A DNA stretch of 64,000 bases. It comes from Lysobacter dokdonensis DS-58. GTDB taxonomy: Bacteria; Pseudomonadota; Gammaproteobacteria; Xanthomonadales; Xanthomonadaceae. Position numbers and translations under genes: made by a program. The stretch spans positions 434,001-498,000 of the forward strand of contig NZ_JRKJ01000002.1 in assembly GCF_000770795.1 (NCBI RefSeq), written 5' to 3'. This document shows positions 52,039-63,711 of this stretch, one piece after another. Within the stretch, counting starts at the first letter, position 1; each line of letters opens with the position of its first letter. The notes beneath the pieces were generated by a model that was not told the origin of the DNA, did no database searches, and was given only the letters and a program-made list of their open reading frames with translations.

Positions 52039-53745
52039 TCATGCTGTCGCCGTCTCGCCCGCACGGGGCGCGACGGCGGCGTGCACTTCGCGCATCGCAC
52101 GGCCGGAGGGGTCGGCGCGCGAGGCAAAACTCGCGTCCCATGCGATCGCTGCCGGCGACGAACACGCGATCGACTTCCCACCCGGCACCGTACGCGCCGC
52201 GGCATCACCGGGGAAAGCGTCCTCGAACCACTTGCGATACAGGTAGGCCTCCTTGGTCTCCGGTGTGTTGACCGGGAACCGATCGGCGGCCATCGCGAAC
52301 TCCGCATCGCCGACCACGCGGGCCGCATGCGCCTTCAGCCCGTCGATCCAGCCATAACCGACCCCGTCGCTGAACTGCTCCTTCTGCCGCCAGAGGATCG
52401 CCTCCGGCAACATCCCGTCGAACGCCTCGCGCAGGATCGCCTTCTCGATCCGCCGGCCGCCGCGCAGGCGCACGCACTTGGCCTCGGCATCGATCGCCAT
52501 CGCGACATCCAGGAACGCCAGGTCGAGGAACGGCACGCGCGCTTCCACGCCCCAGGCCATCATCACCTTGTTCGCGCGCGCGCAATCGAACTGATGCAGC
52601 GCATCGAGCTTGCGCACGGTCTCGGCATGGAACTCGCGCGCATCCGGCGCCTTGTGGAAGTACAGATAGCCGCCGAAGATCTCGTCCGCGCCTTCGCCCG
52701 ACAGCACCATCTTCACGCCCATCGCCTTGATGCGCCGCGCGAGCAGGAACATCGGGGTCGACGCGCGAATGGTCGTCACGTCGTAGGTTTCCACGTGGCG
52801 GATGACTTCCGGCAACGCGTCGATGCCCTCCTCCAACGTGTACGTGAATCCGTGGTGCACGGTGCCGATGGCGTCGGCGGCGATCTGCGCCGCGGCGAGA
52901 TCCGGCGAATCGGCCAGGCCGATGGCGAAGGAATGCAGGCGCGGCCACCACGCTTCGCTGCGGTCGTCGTCCTCGATGCGGCGACGTGCGTGGAGGGCCG
53001 CGCATGCCGCGACGATCGAGGAATCCAGGCCGCCCGACAGCAACACGCCGTAGGGGACGTCGCTCATGAGCTGGCGGTGCACGGCGGATTCGAGCGCTTC
53101 GCGCAATTCCGGCGGTGACACCGCAACGTCGCGCGTCGCTTCGTAGTCGCGCCACTGCGGAGAATGAAAACGCTCCAACGTCCCGCTCGCGCTGTCGTAG
53201 AAATGCCCCGGCGGAAAGAACGCCACATCGGGGCACACGCGCACGATCGCCTTCATTTCCGATGCGACCCACAGCCGGCCGTCTGCGTCATGCCCCCAAT
53301 ACAGCGGGCAAACGCCCATCGGATCGCGCGCGATCACCACGCGCTTGCCTGCCGCATCCCACAACGCGAACGCGAAGATCCCGTTGAGCCGTGCGAACGC
53401 TTCCGGCCCGCCCTCGCGATAGAGCGCGCTGACGATCTCGCAGTCGGAGCCCGTCGTGAAGTCGTACGGCTGCGCGAGCCCATCCTGCAGTACGCGATGG
53501 TTGTAGATCTCCCCGTTGACCGCGAGCACCAGCGCGCCGTCGCGCGAGACGATCGGCTGCGCGCCGCCGGCCGGATCGACGATGGCCAGGCGCTCGTGCA
53601 CGAGCAACGCATGCGGATCGGCATGCACGCCGGACCAGTCGGGGCCGCGATGGCGTTGCAGCGCGGAGAGCGACAGCGCGAGCGGCCGTAACGGACGCAG
53701 GTCGGCGTGCGGCCGGGCGTCGAATACACCGAGGATGGAACACAT
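52039..53745 (-). CDS. asnB: Asparagine synthase B (glutamine-hydrolysing)
   Basis: In this 568-aa protein the Cys2 nucleophile (MCSILGVFD) and NGEIYNH, RGPD belong to the N-terminal glutaminase domain; the ATP pyrophosphatase SGGLDSS and the GEGADEIFGGYLYF segment mark the synthetase domain. Converts Asp and Gln to Asn and Glu. The gene is preceded by an Asn-rich leader peptide and a strong hairpin at 53785-53811, suggesting transcription attenuation by Asn-tRNA level. Confidence 0.95.
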   Translation of the reverse strand: MCSILGVFDARPHADLRPLRPLALSLSALQRHRGPDWSGVHADPHALLVHERLAIVDPAGGAQPIVSRDGALVLAVNGEIYNHRVLQDGLAQPYDFTTGSDCEIVSALYREGGPEAFARLNGIFAFALWDAAGKRVVIARDPMGVCPLYWGHDADGRLWVASEMKAIVRVCPDVAFFPPGHFYDSASGTLERFHSPQWRDYEATRDVAVSPPELREALESAVHRQLMSDVPYGVLLSGGLDSSIVAACAALHARRRIEDDDRSEAWWPRLHSFAIGLADSPDLAAAQIAADAIGTVHHGFTYTLEEGIDALPEVIRHVETYDVTTIRASTPMFLLARRIKAMGVKMVLSGEGADEIFGGYLYFHKAPDAREFHAETVRKLDALHQFDCARANKVMMAWGVEARVPFLDLAFLDVAMAIDAEAKCVRLRGGRRIEKAILREAFDGMLPEAILWRQKEQFSDGVGYGWIDGLKAHAARVVGDAEFAMAADRFPVNTPETKEAYLYRKWFEDAFPGDAAARTVPGGKSIACSSPAAIAWDASFASRADPSGRAMREVHAAVAPRAGETATA

Positions 53746-53784
53746 GGGACGGACTCCTGTGGTTTTCGGAGGCCGCTAACGCAG

Positions 53785-53811
53785 GAAGCCCGCGCTTGCG
53801 GCGCGGGCTTC
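53785..53811 (-). terminator. Attenuator-like hairpin before asnB
   Basis: Perfect 11-bp arms (GAAGCCCGCGC and complement) with a 5-base loop, 40 bp upstream of the asnB start. A CGCGGGC inside the leader coding region (53860-53866) is complementary to its first arm, so an alternative antiterminator can form. No T run follows, which is atypical. Confidence 0.55.
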
Positions 53812-53837
53812 GGGGCGAATCTTGCGTGGTCGACGTT

Positions 53838-53912
53838 CTATCGCACGCACGAATCGCCGGCCCGCGGGAGGCTGGCGTGATTCGAATTGCGATTGTTCTG
53901 GCGGAACGTCAT
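53838..53912 (-). CDS. Asn-rich leader peptide of asnB
   Basis: A 24-codon frame from ATG 53912 to TAG 53838 reads MTFRQNNRNSNHASLPRAG and five more residues. Four of residues 6-11 are Asn, in a genome where Asn codons are uncommon. The stop is 27 bases before the hairpin, as in classical amino-acid attenuators. No strong ribosome-binding site is visible, so confidence is moderate. Confidence 0.55.
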   Translation of the reverse strand: MTFRQNNRNSNHASLPRAGDSCVR

Positions 53913-53952
53913 GGGACCGACGTTAGCGCGGGCCGGGCGACGGCGCAACCGG

Positions 53953-55080
53953 CTAGGCCAGGAGGCGTCGCATGAGGGCGAGATACAGATCCGGCAGGGC
54001 CTCGAGGTCGGCGACCGAGACGTGTTCGTCGACCTTGTGGATGCTCGCGTTCACCGGGCCGATCTCCACGCATTGCGCGCCCAGCGGCGCGATGAAGCGG
54101 GCATCGGACGTGCCGCCGCCGGTGCTTTCCTCCGGCGCGACGCCGGCGACGTCCGCAAGGACCGCACGCGCCGCGGCCCGCAACGGGCCTTCGGGCGTAT
54201 GGAAGGGTTCACCGCCGCGATGCCAGTGGATCGAATACTCGAGCGCGTGCTTGCGGAAGATCGCATCGCACTGCGCTTCCAGTTCCGCCGCGCTCCAGCG
54301 CGGGTTGAAGCGCAGGTTGAACAGCACCTGCAACTCCCCGGGAATCACGTTGTTCGCGCCGGTGCCCGCATGGATGTTGCTGATCTGCAGGCTGGTCGGC
54401 GGGAAGGATTCGAACCCATCGTCCCACTCCCGCGCGACCAGTTCGGCCAACGCCGGCAGTGCCTGGTGGATCGGATTGCGCGCCTTGTCCGGATACGCGA
54501 CGTGGCCCTGGATGCCGCGCACGGTCATCGTCGCGGACAACGTGCCACGACGGCCGACGCGCAGCAGGTCGCCGAGTTTCGCCTTCGACGACGGCTCACC
54601 CGTCACGCACCAATCGATGCGCTGCCCGCGTTCGCGGAACACGTCGGCGACGCGACGCACGCCGTCGATCGCATCGCCCTCCTCGTCCGACGTCACGAGC
54701 ATCGCGACCGTGCCGCGATGTCCGGGATGCTCGGCAACGAATCGCTCCAGCGCGGCGACGAACGCCGCGACGCTGCCTTTCATGTCCGCCGCGCCGCGCC
54801 CGTACAGCCGCCCGTCGCGCTCGTCCGGCACGAACGGGTCACTCGCCCACGCATCGACAGGCCCGGGGGGCACGACATCCGTGTGACCGAGGAACACGAG
54901 CACCGGACCTTCCGTGCCGTGCGTCGCCCACAGATTGTCGACGTCGCCGAAGCGCAGGGACTCGCACGCGAACCCCGCGCGCGACAAGCGTTCGGCAAGC
55001 ATCGCCTGGCAGCCCGCGTCATCGGGCGTCACCGACGCGCGCGCGATCAATGCCTTCGTCAACGCGAGCACGCCGCTCAC
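53953..55080 (-). CDS. dapE: Succinyl-diaminopimelate desuccinylase
   Basis: The GTG at 55080 overlaps the arsC-like stop, giving 375 aa (M20 peptidase family). Zinc ligands are visible in [10 protein letters not shown] and [11 protein letters not shown], the catalytic Glu in TSDEEGDA, and a dimerisation domain is inserted (about 180-295). Step in lysine/meso-diaminopimelate synthesis. It shares a minus-strand run with dapD. Confidence 0.95.
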   Translation of the reverse strand: MSGVLALTKALIARASVTPDDAGCQAMLAERLSRAGFACESLRFGDVDNLWATHGTEGPVLVFLGHTDVVPPGPVDAWASDPFVPDERDGRLYGRGAADMKGSVAAFVAALERFVAEHPGHRGTVAMLVTSDEEGDAIDGVRRVADVFRERGQRIDWCVTGEPSSKAKLGDLLRVGRRGTLSATMTVRGIQGHVAYPDKARNPIHQALPALAELVAREWDDGFESFPPTSLQISNIHAGTGANNVIPGELQVLFNLRFNPRWSAAELEAQCDAIFRKHALEYSIHWHRGGEPFHTPEGPLRAAARAVLADVAGVAPEESTGGGTSDARFIAPLGAQCVEIGPVNASIHKVDEHVSVADLEALPDLYLALMRRLLA

Positions 55081-55451
55081 TTGGCCCGCTCCTGCAACGC
55101 ATTTGCGAAGCGCGCCTTGAATCCGTTGTCGGTGAAGCCCTGGGTCACGACGCCATCGTCGGTGACCACGACAGGCCGTCGGATCAACTGCGGATACTCC
55201 TTCAACAACAACTGCCACTCCGCATCGCTGCCGGGCGTCTTGCGATTGGGCGGCAATTGGCGCCACGTGGTCGACGACTTGTTGATCAGCGCGTCCCACC
55301 CGCCGGCCTGCTTCGCCCAATCGGCGAGCGTCGCCGCCGCCTGGCGGTTGTCGCGGTAGTCCACGAACGTGTGTTCGACACCGAAGCGCTGCAACCAGTT
55401 GCGCGCCTTCTTGCAGGTGTCGCAGTTGGACAGGCCGTAGAGGGTGGTCAT
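55077..55451 (-). CDS. ArsC/Spx-like reductase (YffB type)
   Basis: This 124-aa thioredoxin-fold protein starts [17 protein letters not shown]. Cys13 corresponds to the ArsC/Spx site, and the CDTC gives a Cys-x-x-Cys. It is located between dapE and dapD, the usual place for the YffB gene in gammaproteobacteria; arsenate reductase activity is not established for this branch. Confidence 0.88.
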   Translation of the reverse strand: MTTLYGLSNCDTCKKARNWLQRFGVEHTFVDYRDNRQAAATLADWAKQAGGWDALINKSSTTWRQLPPNRKTPGSDAEWQLLLKEYPQLIRRPVVVTDDGVVTQGFTDNGFKARFANALQERAK

Positions 55452-55454
55452 CGA

Positions 55455-56345
55455 TCAGCCACGCAACAGATCATTGATGGACGTCTTGGAGTGCGTCTTC
55501 GCATCCACCTGCTTGACGATGACCGCACAATACAGCGAATGCGTCCCGTCGGCCGCGGGCAGCGAACCGGACACCACCACCGAACCCGGCGGCACGTAGC
55601 CGTACGTGATTTCCTTCGTCGCGCGGTTGTAGATGCGCGTGCTCTGGCCAAGGAACACGCCCATGCCGATCACGCTGTGGTGCCCGACGACGACGCCTTC
55701 CACGACTTCCGAGCGCGCACCGATGAAGCAGTGGTCTTCGATGATGGTCGGCGAGGCCTGCAGCGGTTCCAGCACGCCGCCGATGCCCGCGCCGCCCGAG
55801 ATATGGCAATGCTTGCCGACCTGCGCGCACGAACCCACCGTCGCCCATGTATCGACCATCGTGCCGGCGCCGACATGCGCGCCAATGTTGACGAAGCTCG
55901 GCATCAGCACGACGTCCTTGCCCAGGTACGTGCCGCGACGCACCACCGTGCCCGGCACCACGCGCACGCCCAGTTTGCGGAACTGCGTTTCGCCGAAGCC
56001 CTGGAAGCGCAGCGGCACCTTGTCCCAGAACGGCGCCGGCTCGCCTTCCATCACCTGCATCTCGCGCACGCGGAAGTACAGCAGCACCGCTTTCTTCAAC
56101 CATTCGTTGACCAGCCAGCCGCCCTTGCCGTCGGGCTCGGCGACGCGGAACTCGCCGCTCTCCATGCCTTCGATCACGCGCTCGACCGACGGGCGCGTCG
56201 CCCATTCGATCTCCTCCGGCGTCAGCATCGTGCGGCGCTCCCACGCGCTGTCGATGTGGAACTTCAGCTCCTCGACGCTCAGGCCGGGCGCGGCTTGCGG
56301 CGCGTCCTTCGAGGTCTTCTTGCGTGCGGTCTTGCGGGCGGTCAT
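55455..56345 (-). CDS. dapD: Tetrahydrodipicolinate N-succinyltransferase
   Basis: The 296-aa protein has an N-terminal extension rich in Lys and Ala (1-20) and then the left-handed beta-helix with hexapeptide repeats ([50 protein letters not shown]). DapD succinylates tetrahydrodipicolinate in the DAP/lysine route; the dapE product acts later in the same pathway. The extension is slightly longer than E. coli DapD (274 aa). Confidence 0.95.
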   Translation of the reverse strand: MTARKTARKKTSKDAPQAAPGLSVEELKFHIDSAWERRTMLTPEEIEWATRPSVERVIEGMESGEFRVAEPDGKGGWLVNEWLKKAVLLYFRVREMQVMEGEPAPFWDKVPLRFQGFGETQFRKLGVRVVPGTVVRRGTYLGKDVVLMPSFVNIGAHVGAGTMVDTWATVGSCAQVGKHCHISGGAGIGGVLEPLQASPTIIEDHCFIGARSEVVEGVVVGHHSVIGMGVFLGQSTRIYNRATKEITYGYVPPGSVVVSGSLPAADGTHSLYCAVIVKQVDAKTHSKTSINDLLRG

Positions 56346-58984
56346 CGTGGATCTCCATCGAATAGGGCCGACAGCGCGGCACGCAGTGCGTCGCGGCGCG
56401 CGTCGTCGAGCGCGTGGTCGCGCTCGTCGGTGAGTTGGAAGACGTCCTCGGCGCGTGCGCCGAAGGTCGCGATGCGTGCATCGTGCACGCGCAGGCGCTG
56501 CGCGCGGAAGACTTGCGTGACATCGGCGAGCAGGCCGGGCCGGTCGGTGCAGACCAGGCTGAGCATGGTGCGACGCCCGTCCGAGGTGTCGGCGAATCCG
56601 ATCTGCGGCGCGATGCGGAAATGGCGCAGGTGGCGCGGCTGGTTGCGGCGCGCGGGTTTGATGGTATCGAGGTCGGCCACGGCGAGCGCCGTGGAGAGGC
56701 GGCGTTCGACTTCTTCCGCCGCGACCGAGCGCTGGCCTTCGGCCGGCAACACTTCGAAAGTATCGAACACGCGTCCGTCAGGCCCGTCGAACAGGCGCGC
56801 CTGCATGATGGCCAAGCCCGCGCGATCGAGCGTGGCGACGATCGCCGCGAACAGACCGTCGCGATCGGGCGCGAGCACGAAGACCTCCAGCGCGCCGATG
56901 CCCGCAGCGCCCTTCGCGTTCAACGTGCGCGCGCTGACGCGCACGCGATCGGGTTTCGCGCTGCGCACGACCGTGGCCTGCCACGCGATCTGGTCGGGCC
57001 GCGCGCGCAGGAAGGTTTCATCGGGCATCTGCACGAACAGGCCCTGCGCCTCACCTGCATCGATGGCGAAGTCCGCGAGCATCGCCTGTGCCGCGGCGCG
57101 CGATTCGGCGATGCGATCGGCTTTCGCGACCGGATGCTCGAGCCCGCGACGCAACGCCAGCCGCGTGGCCGTGTACAGGTCGGCGAGCAGCCGATCCTTC
57201 CACGCATTCCACAACTTCGGCGAGGTGCCCGCGATGTCGGCGCACGTCAGCAGGTACAACAGATCGAGGCGCTCGCGATCGGCGACTTCGCGCGCAAACT
57301 TGTGGATGACGTCCGGATCGGAGATGTCCTGCTTCTGCGCGGTGACCGACATCAACAGGTGTTTCTTCACCAGCCACGCGATGATGTCGGTGTCGGCCTC
57401 GCTCAGGCCGTGCGCGACGCCGAATTCGCGCGCATCCACCGCACCGAGTTCCGAATGATCGCCGCCCCGGCCTTTCGCGATGTCGTGGAAGAGGCCCGCG
57501 AGCAGCAGCAGCTCCGGCTTGCGCAGGCGCGGATGCACTTCGTGCGCGATGGAGAACCGCTCGTCCGGCGTGCCCGATGCGAAGCCCGCGATATTGCGCA
57601 GCACCGCGAGCGTGTGCTGGTCGACCGTGAACACATGGAACAGGTCGAACTGCATGCGCCCGGACACTTGGGCGAACGCAGGCAGCCAACGCGCGAGCAC
57701 GCCGAGGCGCGCCATGCGCGCGACGGTGTCGACCGCTTGCGGCCCGCGCAGCAACGCGAGGAACTGCGCACGCAACGCGGGCGTGGCGTCGGCGTACGCG
57801 AGGATCGTCGGCAACGACTCGGCCAGCGCGCGCGCCGTCTGCGAGTGCAGCCCGCGGATGCGCGGATGCGCCGCCCATGTCGCGAACAGCGCGAAGATCG
57901 CGGCCGTGTCGCCGTTCGGCCAGTGTTGGTCACGCGCGGCGAGATAGCCGCGACGCAGCTCGAACGTGTCGTCGATGACGTCCGGCGCGACTTCGCCTTC
58001 GAGCTGTTCCTCGAAGCGTTGCAGCAAGCGGTCGTTGATGCGCAGCACGACCGACGCGCTGCGGTAGAAGCCCTGCATCATCTGTTCGACGGCGAGCGTG
58101 CCATCGGCGTCGACGTGGCCCAAGCGCGCGGCCAGCGTCTTCTGGTGATCGAAGCGGAGGCGCTCTTCGCGGCGGTTGGCGACCAGGTGCAGGCCGAAGC
58201 GCAGGCGCGCTAGGGCACGGCGTTCGCGTTCGAGCGTGGCGTATTCGTCGGCGCCGAGCTGGCCGAGCGCGATCATGCCCTGTGCGTCGCGCTGGCCCAG
58301 CACGCGCAGCGCCATCCAGCGCAGCGTCTGGATGTCGCGCAGGCCGCCGGGGCCTTCCTTCAGGTTGGGCTCGAGGTTGTCGGACGTGTCGCCGAAACGG
58401 GCCTGGCGCACGCGTTGTTCTTCGCGCTTGGCGCGGAAGTAGTCGGATGCGGGCCACACATGGCGCGTGTCGATGGCGTGCAGCAGCGCGCGCAGGTCAC
58501 GTTCATCGGCCACCAACGGACGTGCTTCGGACAACGCGGTGAGCACGGTGATGTCGTCGCGTGCAGCGCTCGTGCATTCGGCCGGCGAGCGCACGGCATG
58601 GCCGGTTTGCAGGCCCGCGTCCCACAGCAGCGCGAAGAAACGCGCGAGTGCGTCGTGTTGCGCGGCCTGTGCGTCGGGATCGGCGAGCACCAGCAGATCG
58701 ATGTCGGACTGCGGGTACAACTCGCCGCGGCCGTATCCGCCGACGGCGAACAGGGCGAGCGGTGCGTCATCGGCGATGCATTGCGACCACGCGTCGCGCA
58801 CGATCGCATCGACGGCCATCGCTCGGTCGCGCAGCAGCGTGTCGATGTCTTCGTTGCGGTCGAAGCGCGTGGCGAGTGCCGCGTCCGCGTCCACCAGGCG
58901 CGCGCGCGCCTGCGTGGCCCATGCGGGCGGGTCACCCGACGGCGCGTTCGCCGCCGGCCTGGAGGCGGCGGCGGGCTCTTTCAT
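56342..58984 (-). CDS. glnD: Bifunctional PII uridylyltransferase / uridylyl-removing enzyme
   Basis: The ATG at 58984 overlaps the map stop, giving about 880 aa. Nucleotidyltransferase domain ([22 protein letters not shown]), HD domain ([11 protein letters not shown]...[15 protein letters not shown]), and two C-terminal ACT domains ([53 protein letters not shown]) are in order. It senses glutamine and sets the uridylylation of PII. The end overlaps dapD by 4 bp. Confidence 0.95.
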   Translation of the reverse strand: MKEPAAASRPAANAPSGDPPAWATQARARLVDADAALATRFDRNEDIDTLLRDRAMAVDAIVRDAWSQCIADDAPLALFAVGGYGRGELYPQSDIDLLVLADPDAQAAQHDALARFFALLWDAGLQTGHAVRSPAECTSAARDDITVLTALSEARPLVADERDLRALLHAIDTRHVWPASDYFRAKREEQRVRQARFGDTSDNLEPNLKEGPGGLRDIQTLRWMALRVLGQRDAQGMIALGQLGADEYATLERERRALARLRFGLHLVANRREERLRFDHQKTLAARLGHVDADGTLAVEQMMQGFYRSASVVLRINDRLLQRFEEQLEGEVAPDVIDDTFELRRGYLAARDQHWPNGDTAAIFALFATWAAHPRIRGLHSQTARALAESLPTILAYADATPALRAQFLALLRGPQAVDTVARMARLGVLARWLPAFAQVSGRMQFDLFHVFTVDQHTLAVLRNIAGFASGTPDERFSIAHEVHPRLRKPELLLLAGLFHDIAKGRGGDHSELGAVDAREFGVAHGLSEADTDIIAWLVKKHLLMSVTAQKQDISDPDVIHKFAREVADRERLDLLYLLTCADIAGTSPKLWNAWKDRLLADLYTATRLALRRGLEHPVAKADRIAESRAAAQAMLADFAIDAGEAQGLFVQMPDETFLRARPDQIAWQATVVRSAKPDRVRVSARTLNAKGAAGIGALEVFVLAPDRDGLFAAIVATLDRAGLAIMQARLFDGPDGRVFDTFEVLPAEGQRSVAAEEVERRLSTALAVADLDTIKPARRNQPRHLRHFRIAPQIGFADTSDGRRTMLSLVCTDRPGLLADVTQVFRAQRLRVHDARIATFGARAEDVFQLTDERDHALDDARRDALRAALSALFDGDPR

Positions 58985-59757
58985 AGATCGTTGTCGTCGC
59001 CCGGCACGCGGGTGAGGATCTCGACGCCGTCGTCGGTCACCACGACCGTGTGCTCCCATTGCGCGGACAGCTTGCGGTCCTTGGTGACCACGGTCCAACC
59101 GTCGGGCAGCAGCTTGGTGTGGCGCGCGCCTTCGTTGATCATCGGTTCGATCGTGAAGGTCATGCCGGGCTTGAGCACCAGGCCTTCGCCGGGGCGGCCG
59201 TAATGCAGCACCTGCGGGTCTTCGTGGTAGATCTTGCCGATGCCGTGCCCGCAGTACTCGCGGACGACGCTGAAGCGTTCGCCTTCGGCCAGTTGCTGGA
59301 TCGCGTTGCCGATGTCGCCGAGCGTGGCGCCGGGCTTCACCGTGCGGATGCCGCGGAACATCGCTTCGCGCGTGGTGTCCACCAGCCGCTTGGCCATTAC
59401 CGACGGCGTGCCGACGAAGTACATGCGCGAGGTGTCGCCGTGCCAGCCGTCCTTGATGACGGTGACGTCGATGTTGAGGATGTCGCCGTCCTTCAGGACC
59501 TTGGCCTCGCTGGGGATGCCATGGCAGATGACGTTGTTGACGGACGTGCAGACGGTCGCGGGGAAGCCGCGGTAGCCGACGTTGGCCGGGATGGCCTGCT
59601 GCACGTTGACGATGTGGTCGTGGCAGATCTTGTCGAGTTCGGCGGTGGTCACGCCCGGCTTCACGTGGGGGGCGACGACCTGCAGCACCTCGGCGGCCAG
59701 GCGGCCGGCGACGCGCATCTTCTCGATGTCCGCGGGGGACTTGATGGTGATGGACAT
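58981..59757 (-). CDS. map: Methionine aminopeptidase, type I
   Basis: 258 aa. The metal ligands Asp, Asp, His, Glu, Glu of the pita-bread fold lie in ILNIDVTVIKDGWHGDTSRM, GHGIGKIYHEDP, FTIEPMIN and SAQWEHTVVV. Removes the initiator Met. It is divergent from rpsB across 297 bp, the usual gammaproteobacterial order. Confidence 0.96.
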   Translation of the reverse strand: MSITIKSPADIEKMRVAGRLAAEVLQVVAPHVKPGVTTAELDKICHDHIVNVQQAIPANVGYRGFPATVCTSVNNVICHGIPSEAKVLKDGDILNIDVTVIKDGWHGDTSRMYFVGTPSVMAKRLVDTTREAMFRGIRTVKPGATLGDIGNAIQQLAEGERFSVVREYCGHGIGKIYHEDPQVLHYGRPGEGLVLKPGMTFTIEPMINEGARHTKLLPDGWTVVTKDRKLSAQWEHTVVVTDDGVEILTRVPGDDNDL

Positions 59758-59823
59758 GGGGGGATTATCGCCTCCCCGGGGGCTTTCCGGCCATCACACC
59801 CCCGTGCCGGAGCGTTCCGGCGG

Positions 59824-59853
59824 TTGCCGGCAAGTCATTGAACGGGCTAGAAT
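59824..59853 (+). promoter_or_regulatory. Promoter of rpsB-tsf
   Basis: TTGCCG (59824-59829), an 18-bp spacer and TAGAAT (59848-59853) form a good sigma-70 promoter, about 200 bp before the rpsB start codon. The map gene is divergent. Confidence 0.65.
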
Positions 59854-60054
59854 CCCGCTCCTTCGCCGGGCCCGTGCCCTGCGTTGCGCCCACGAGGGGC
59901 GTCGATCCTCGAATCCACACCTGCCGCAACAGCCCGCCCCGGGGTGCCTCGCAAGAGGTTCGGAGGCGGAAGCGACAGGGAGGCCCAACCCCGGAACCAA
60001 TGGTCCGCCCCACCAAGACATGGGCGGCCGGTTCCACTGTCAGGAGTTACAGCA
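59854..60054 (+). promoter_or_regulatory. Long rpsB 5' leader
   Basis: About 190 bases of untranslated leader rich in self-complementary G/C blocks (for example GGGCCCG, CCGCCCC, GGGCGG), ending in CAGGAG before the ATG. Ribosomal protein S2 represses rpsB-tsf through its leader in E. coli; the length and pairing potential here fit that. Confidence 0.45.
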
Positions 60055-60870
<816 letters not shown>

Positions 60871-60930
60871 GCATCGGTTGTCACGCAGCCGCGCCATCGT
60901 GCGCGGCTCGCGTCGCCCCATTCGCTCGTC

Positions 60931-60961
60931 ATCCCCGCACCCGCGGGGATCCAGCTTTTTT
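60931..60961 (+). terminator. Hairpin between rpsB and tsf
   Basis: ATCCCCGC and GCGGGGAT pair around ACCC, then CCAGC and six T. It may be a partial terminator that lowers tsf relative to rpsB. The core also resembles the short palindromic repeats common in Xanthomonadaceae intergenic regions (CATNCCCGC...GCGGGNATCCAG). Confidence 0.6.
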
Positions 60962-60975
60962 ATTCAGAGGTCACC

Positions 60976-61854
<879 letters not shown>

Positions 61855-61880
61855 CCTTCCGTTCCAACGGATGCGAACGC

Positions 61881-61908
61881 AAAACCCGCGGGCAACCGCG
61901 GGTTTTTT
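61881..61908 (+). terminator. Rho-independent terminator after tsf
   Basis: 11-bp arms AAAACCCGCGG and complement with a GCAA tetraloop, followed by a six-T run. Separates tsf from pyrH. Confidence 0.85.
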
Positions 61909-62002
61909 GTCATTGCACGGTTTGCACCGATTGCGGCCTCTCCCCTCACGGCCGCATCGGCTAGAATCCCCGCGGATTTCCCCCGTCCCCGAGGAGTCGC
62001 CG

Positions 62003-62725
62003 ATGTCCCAGCTCGCCTGTCGCCGTGTCCTGCTCAAGCTGTCCGGCGAAGCGTTGATGGGCGACGAGGACTACGGCATCGATCCCAAGATCATCGGGCG
62101 GCTCGCCGATGAGGTGATCGAGGCCAGGGCGGCCGGCGCGGAGATCGCGCTGGTCATCGGCGGCGGCAACATCTTCCGCGGCGCGGGCCTGGCGGCCGGC
62201 GGCATGGATCGCGTGACGGGCGACCAGATGGGCATGCTGGCCACGGTCATCAATGCGCTGGCGATGCAGGATGCACTCGAGAAGCGCGGCGGCCGCGCGC
62301 GCGTGATGAGCGCGATCAAGATCAACGACGTGTGCGAGGACTACATCCGCCGTCGCGCCATCCGCCATCTCGAAAAGGGCCGCATCACGATCTTCGCCGC
62401 GGGCGTCGGCGCGCCGTTCTTCACCACCGATTCGGGCGCGGCGTTGCGCGCGATCGAAATCGGCGCGGACCTGCTGCTCAAGGCCACCAAGGTCGACGGC
62501 GTGTACGACAAGGATCCGAAGAAACATTCGGATGCCGTGCGCTTCGATTCGCTCACCTACGACGACGTGATCTCGCGCGACCTGCAAGTGATGGACACCG
62601 CCGCGTTCGCACTGGCGCGCGACAGCGACCTGCCGCTGCGCATCTTCGACATGTCGCAGCCGGGCGTGCTGTTGCGCATCCTGCGCGGCGAGAACATCGG
62701 CACGCTCGTCCGCGGACGCGGCTGA
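62003..62725 (+). CDS. pyrH: UMP kinase
   Basis: 240 aa from ATG 62003 (GAGGAG before it). Amino-acid-kinase fold: [47 protein letters not shown] and [35 protein letters not shown]. Phosphorylates UMP to UDP. A TAGAAT box lies 36 bases before the start; a matching -35 is not clear. Confidence 0.96.
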   Translation: MSQLACRRVLLKLSGEALMGDEDYGIDPKIIGRLADEVIEARAAGAEIALVIGGGNIFRGAGLAAGGMDRVTGDQMGMLATVINALAMQDALEKRGGRARVMSAIKINDVCEDYIRRRAIRHLEKGRITIFAAGVGAPFFTTDSGAALRAIEIGADLLLKATKVDGVYDKDPKKHSDAVRFDSLTYDDVISRDLQVMDTAAFALARDSDLPLRIFDMSQPGVLLRILRGENIGTLVRGRG

Positions 62726-62731
62726 GGCCGC

Positions 62732-63646
62732 ATGGGCGCCGGGCACTCGCACGACGCGCACGACCACCACCACGGCGATGCCGGCATCCGCGCATTCGCG
62801 TGGGTGACGCTGCTCAACCTCGCCTACACGATCCTCGAAGCGGCCTACGGCTTCGCGACCAACTCGCTCGCGCTGCTGTCCGATGCGTTGCACAACCTCG
62901 GCGACGTGCTGGGTTTGGCGCTCGCATGGGGTGCGGCGGTCATCGCGCGCCGCAAGCCCACGGAAACGCACACCTACGGTTGGCGCCGCGCGACGCTGCT
63001 CTCGCCGCTCGCCAACGCGATCGTGCTCGCCGGATTTTCCGGCGCACTCGCATGGGAAGCGGTGCGGCGTTTCTTCGCGCCGCCCGAAGTGCCCGGCACG
63101 ACGGTGATGGTGGTCGCGGCGATCGGCATCGCGGTGAACCTGGGCGCGGCGTGGTTCATGCACGGCGGGCACGACGACCTCAACCGCCGCGGCGCGTTCC
63201 TGCACCTGTTGGCCGATGCCGCGGTCTCGCTCGCGGCCGTGCTCGCGGGCGCGGGCATGCTCGTCTTCGGATGGCGCTGGCTCGATCCGCTCACGGCGCT
63301 GCTGGTCGGCGCGGTGGTGGCCTTCAGCGCGTTCGGCCTGCTGCGCGACAGCTTCAATGCCGCGATGGATGCGGTGCCCCGGCAGATCGATCAGTCGGCC
63401 GTCCGCGCCTTCCTCGCCTCCTGCCCCGGCGTGACGGCGGTGCATCACCTGCACATCTGGTCGCTGGGCGCGGGCGAGATCGCGATGACCGCCCACCTGG
63501 TGCGCGCCAACGCGGACGACCACGACGTCTTCATCGATTCGATCGCCCACGACCTCGACGAACGGTTCGGGATCAACCATCCGACCCTGCAGATCGAGTT
63601 CGGATCGGGCTGTCACGACGACCACGACCGGGCCCCCCATTACTGA
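62732..63646 (+). CDS. Cation diffusion facilitator (CDF) transporter
   Basis: This 304-aa protein has a His/Asp-rich start (HSHDAHDHHHGD), six predicted membrane helices with the metal-site motifs LLSDALHNLGDV and HLLADAAVSLAAV, and a cytosolic C-terminal domain ending in GCHDDHDRAPHY. Probably exports Zn2+, Co2+ or Cd2+. It lies 6 bp after pyrH and before frr, inside a usually conserved pyrH-frr pair. Confidence 0.9.
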   Translation: MGAGHSHDAHDHHHGDAGIRAFAWVTLLNLAYTILEAAYGFATNSLALLSDALHNLGDVLGLALAWGAAVIARRKPTETHTYGWRRATLLSPLANAIVLAGFSGALAWEAVRRFFAPPEVPGTTVMVVAAIGIAVNLGAAWFMHGGHDDLNRRGAFLHLLADAAVSLAAVLAGAGMLVFGWRWLDPLTALLVGAVVAFSAFGLLRDSFNAAMDAVPRQIDQSAVRAFLASCPGVTAVHHLHIWSLGAGEIAMTAHLVRANADDHDVFIDSIAHDLDERFGINHPTLQIEFGSGCHDDHDRAPHY

Positions 63647-63711
63647 CGAGGGGTGCCGGAGGGCTTCCGCCCTTATAATCTCGCGCTGATCGAAAGGACC
63701 CGGGACCGCCC

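Noticed and set aside
54459-57458. 999-aa plus-strand frame opposite dapE-dapD-glnD
   Set aside because: Antisense to three well-conserved genes; Arg-rich composition typical of high-GC shadow frames.
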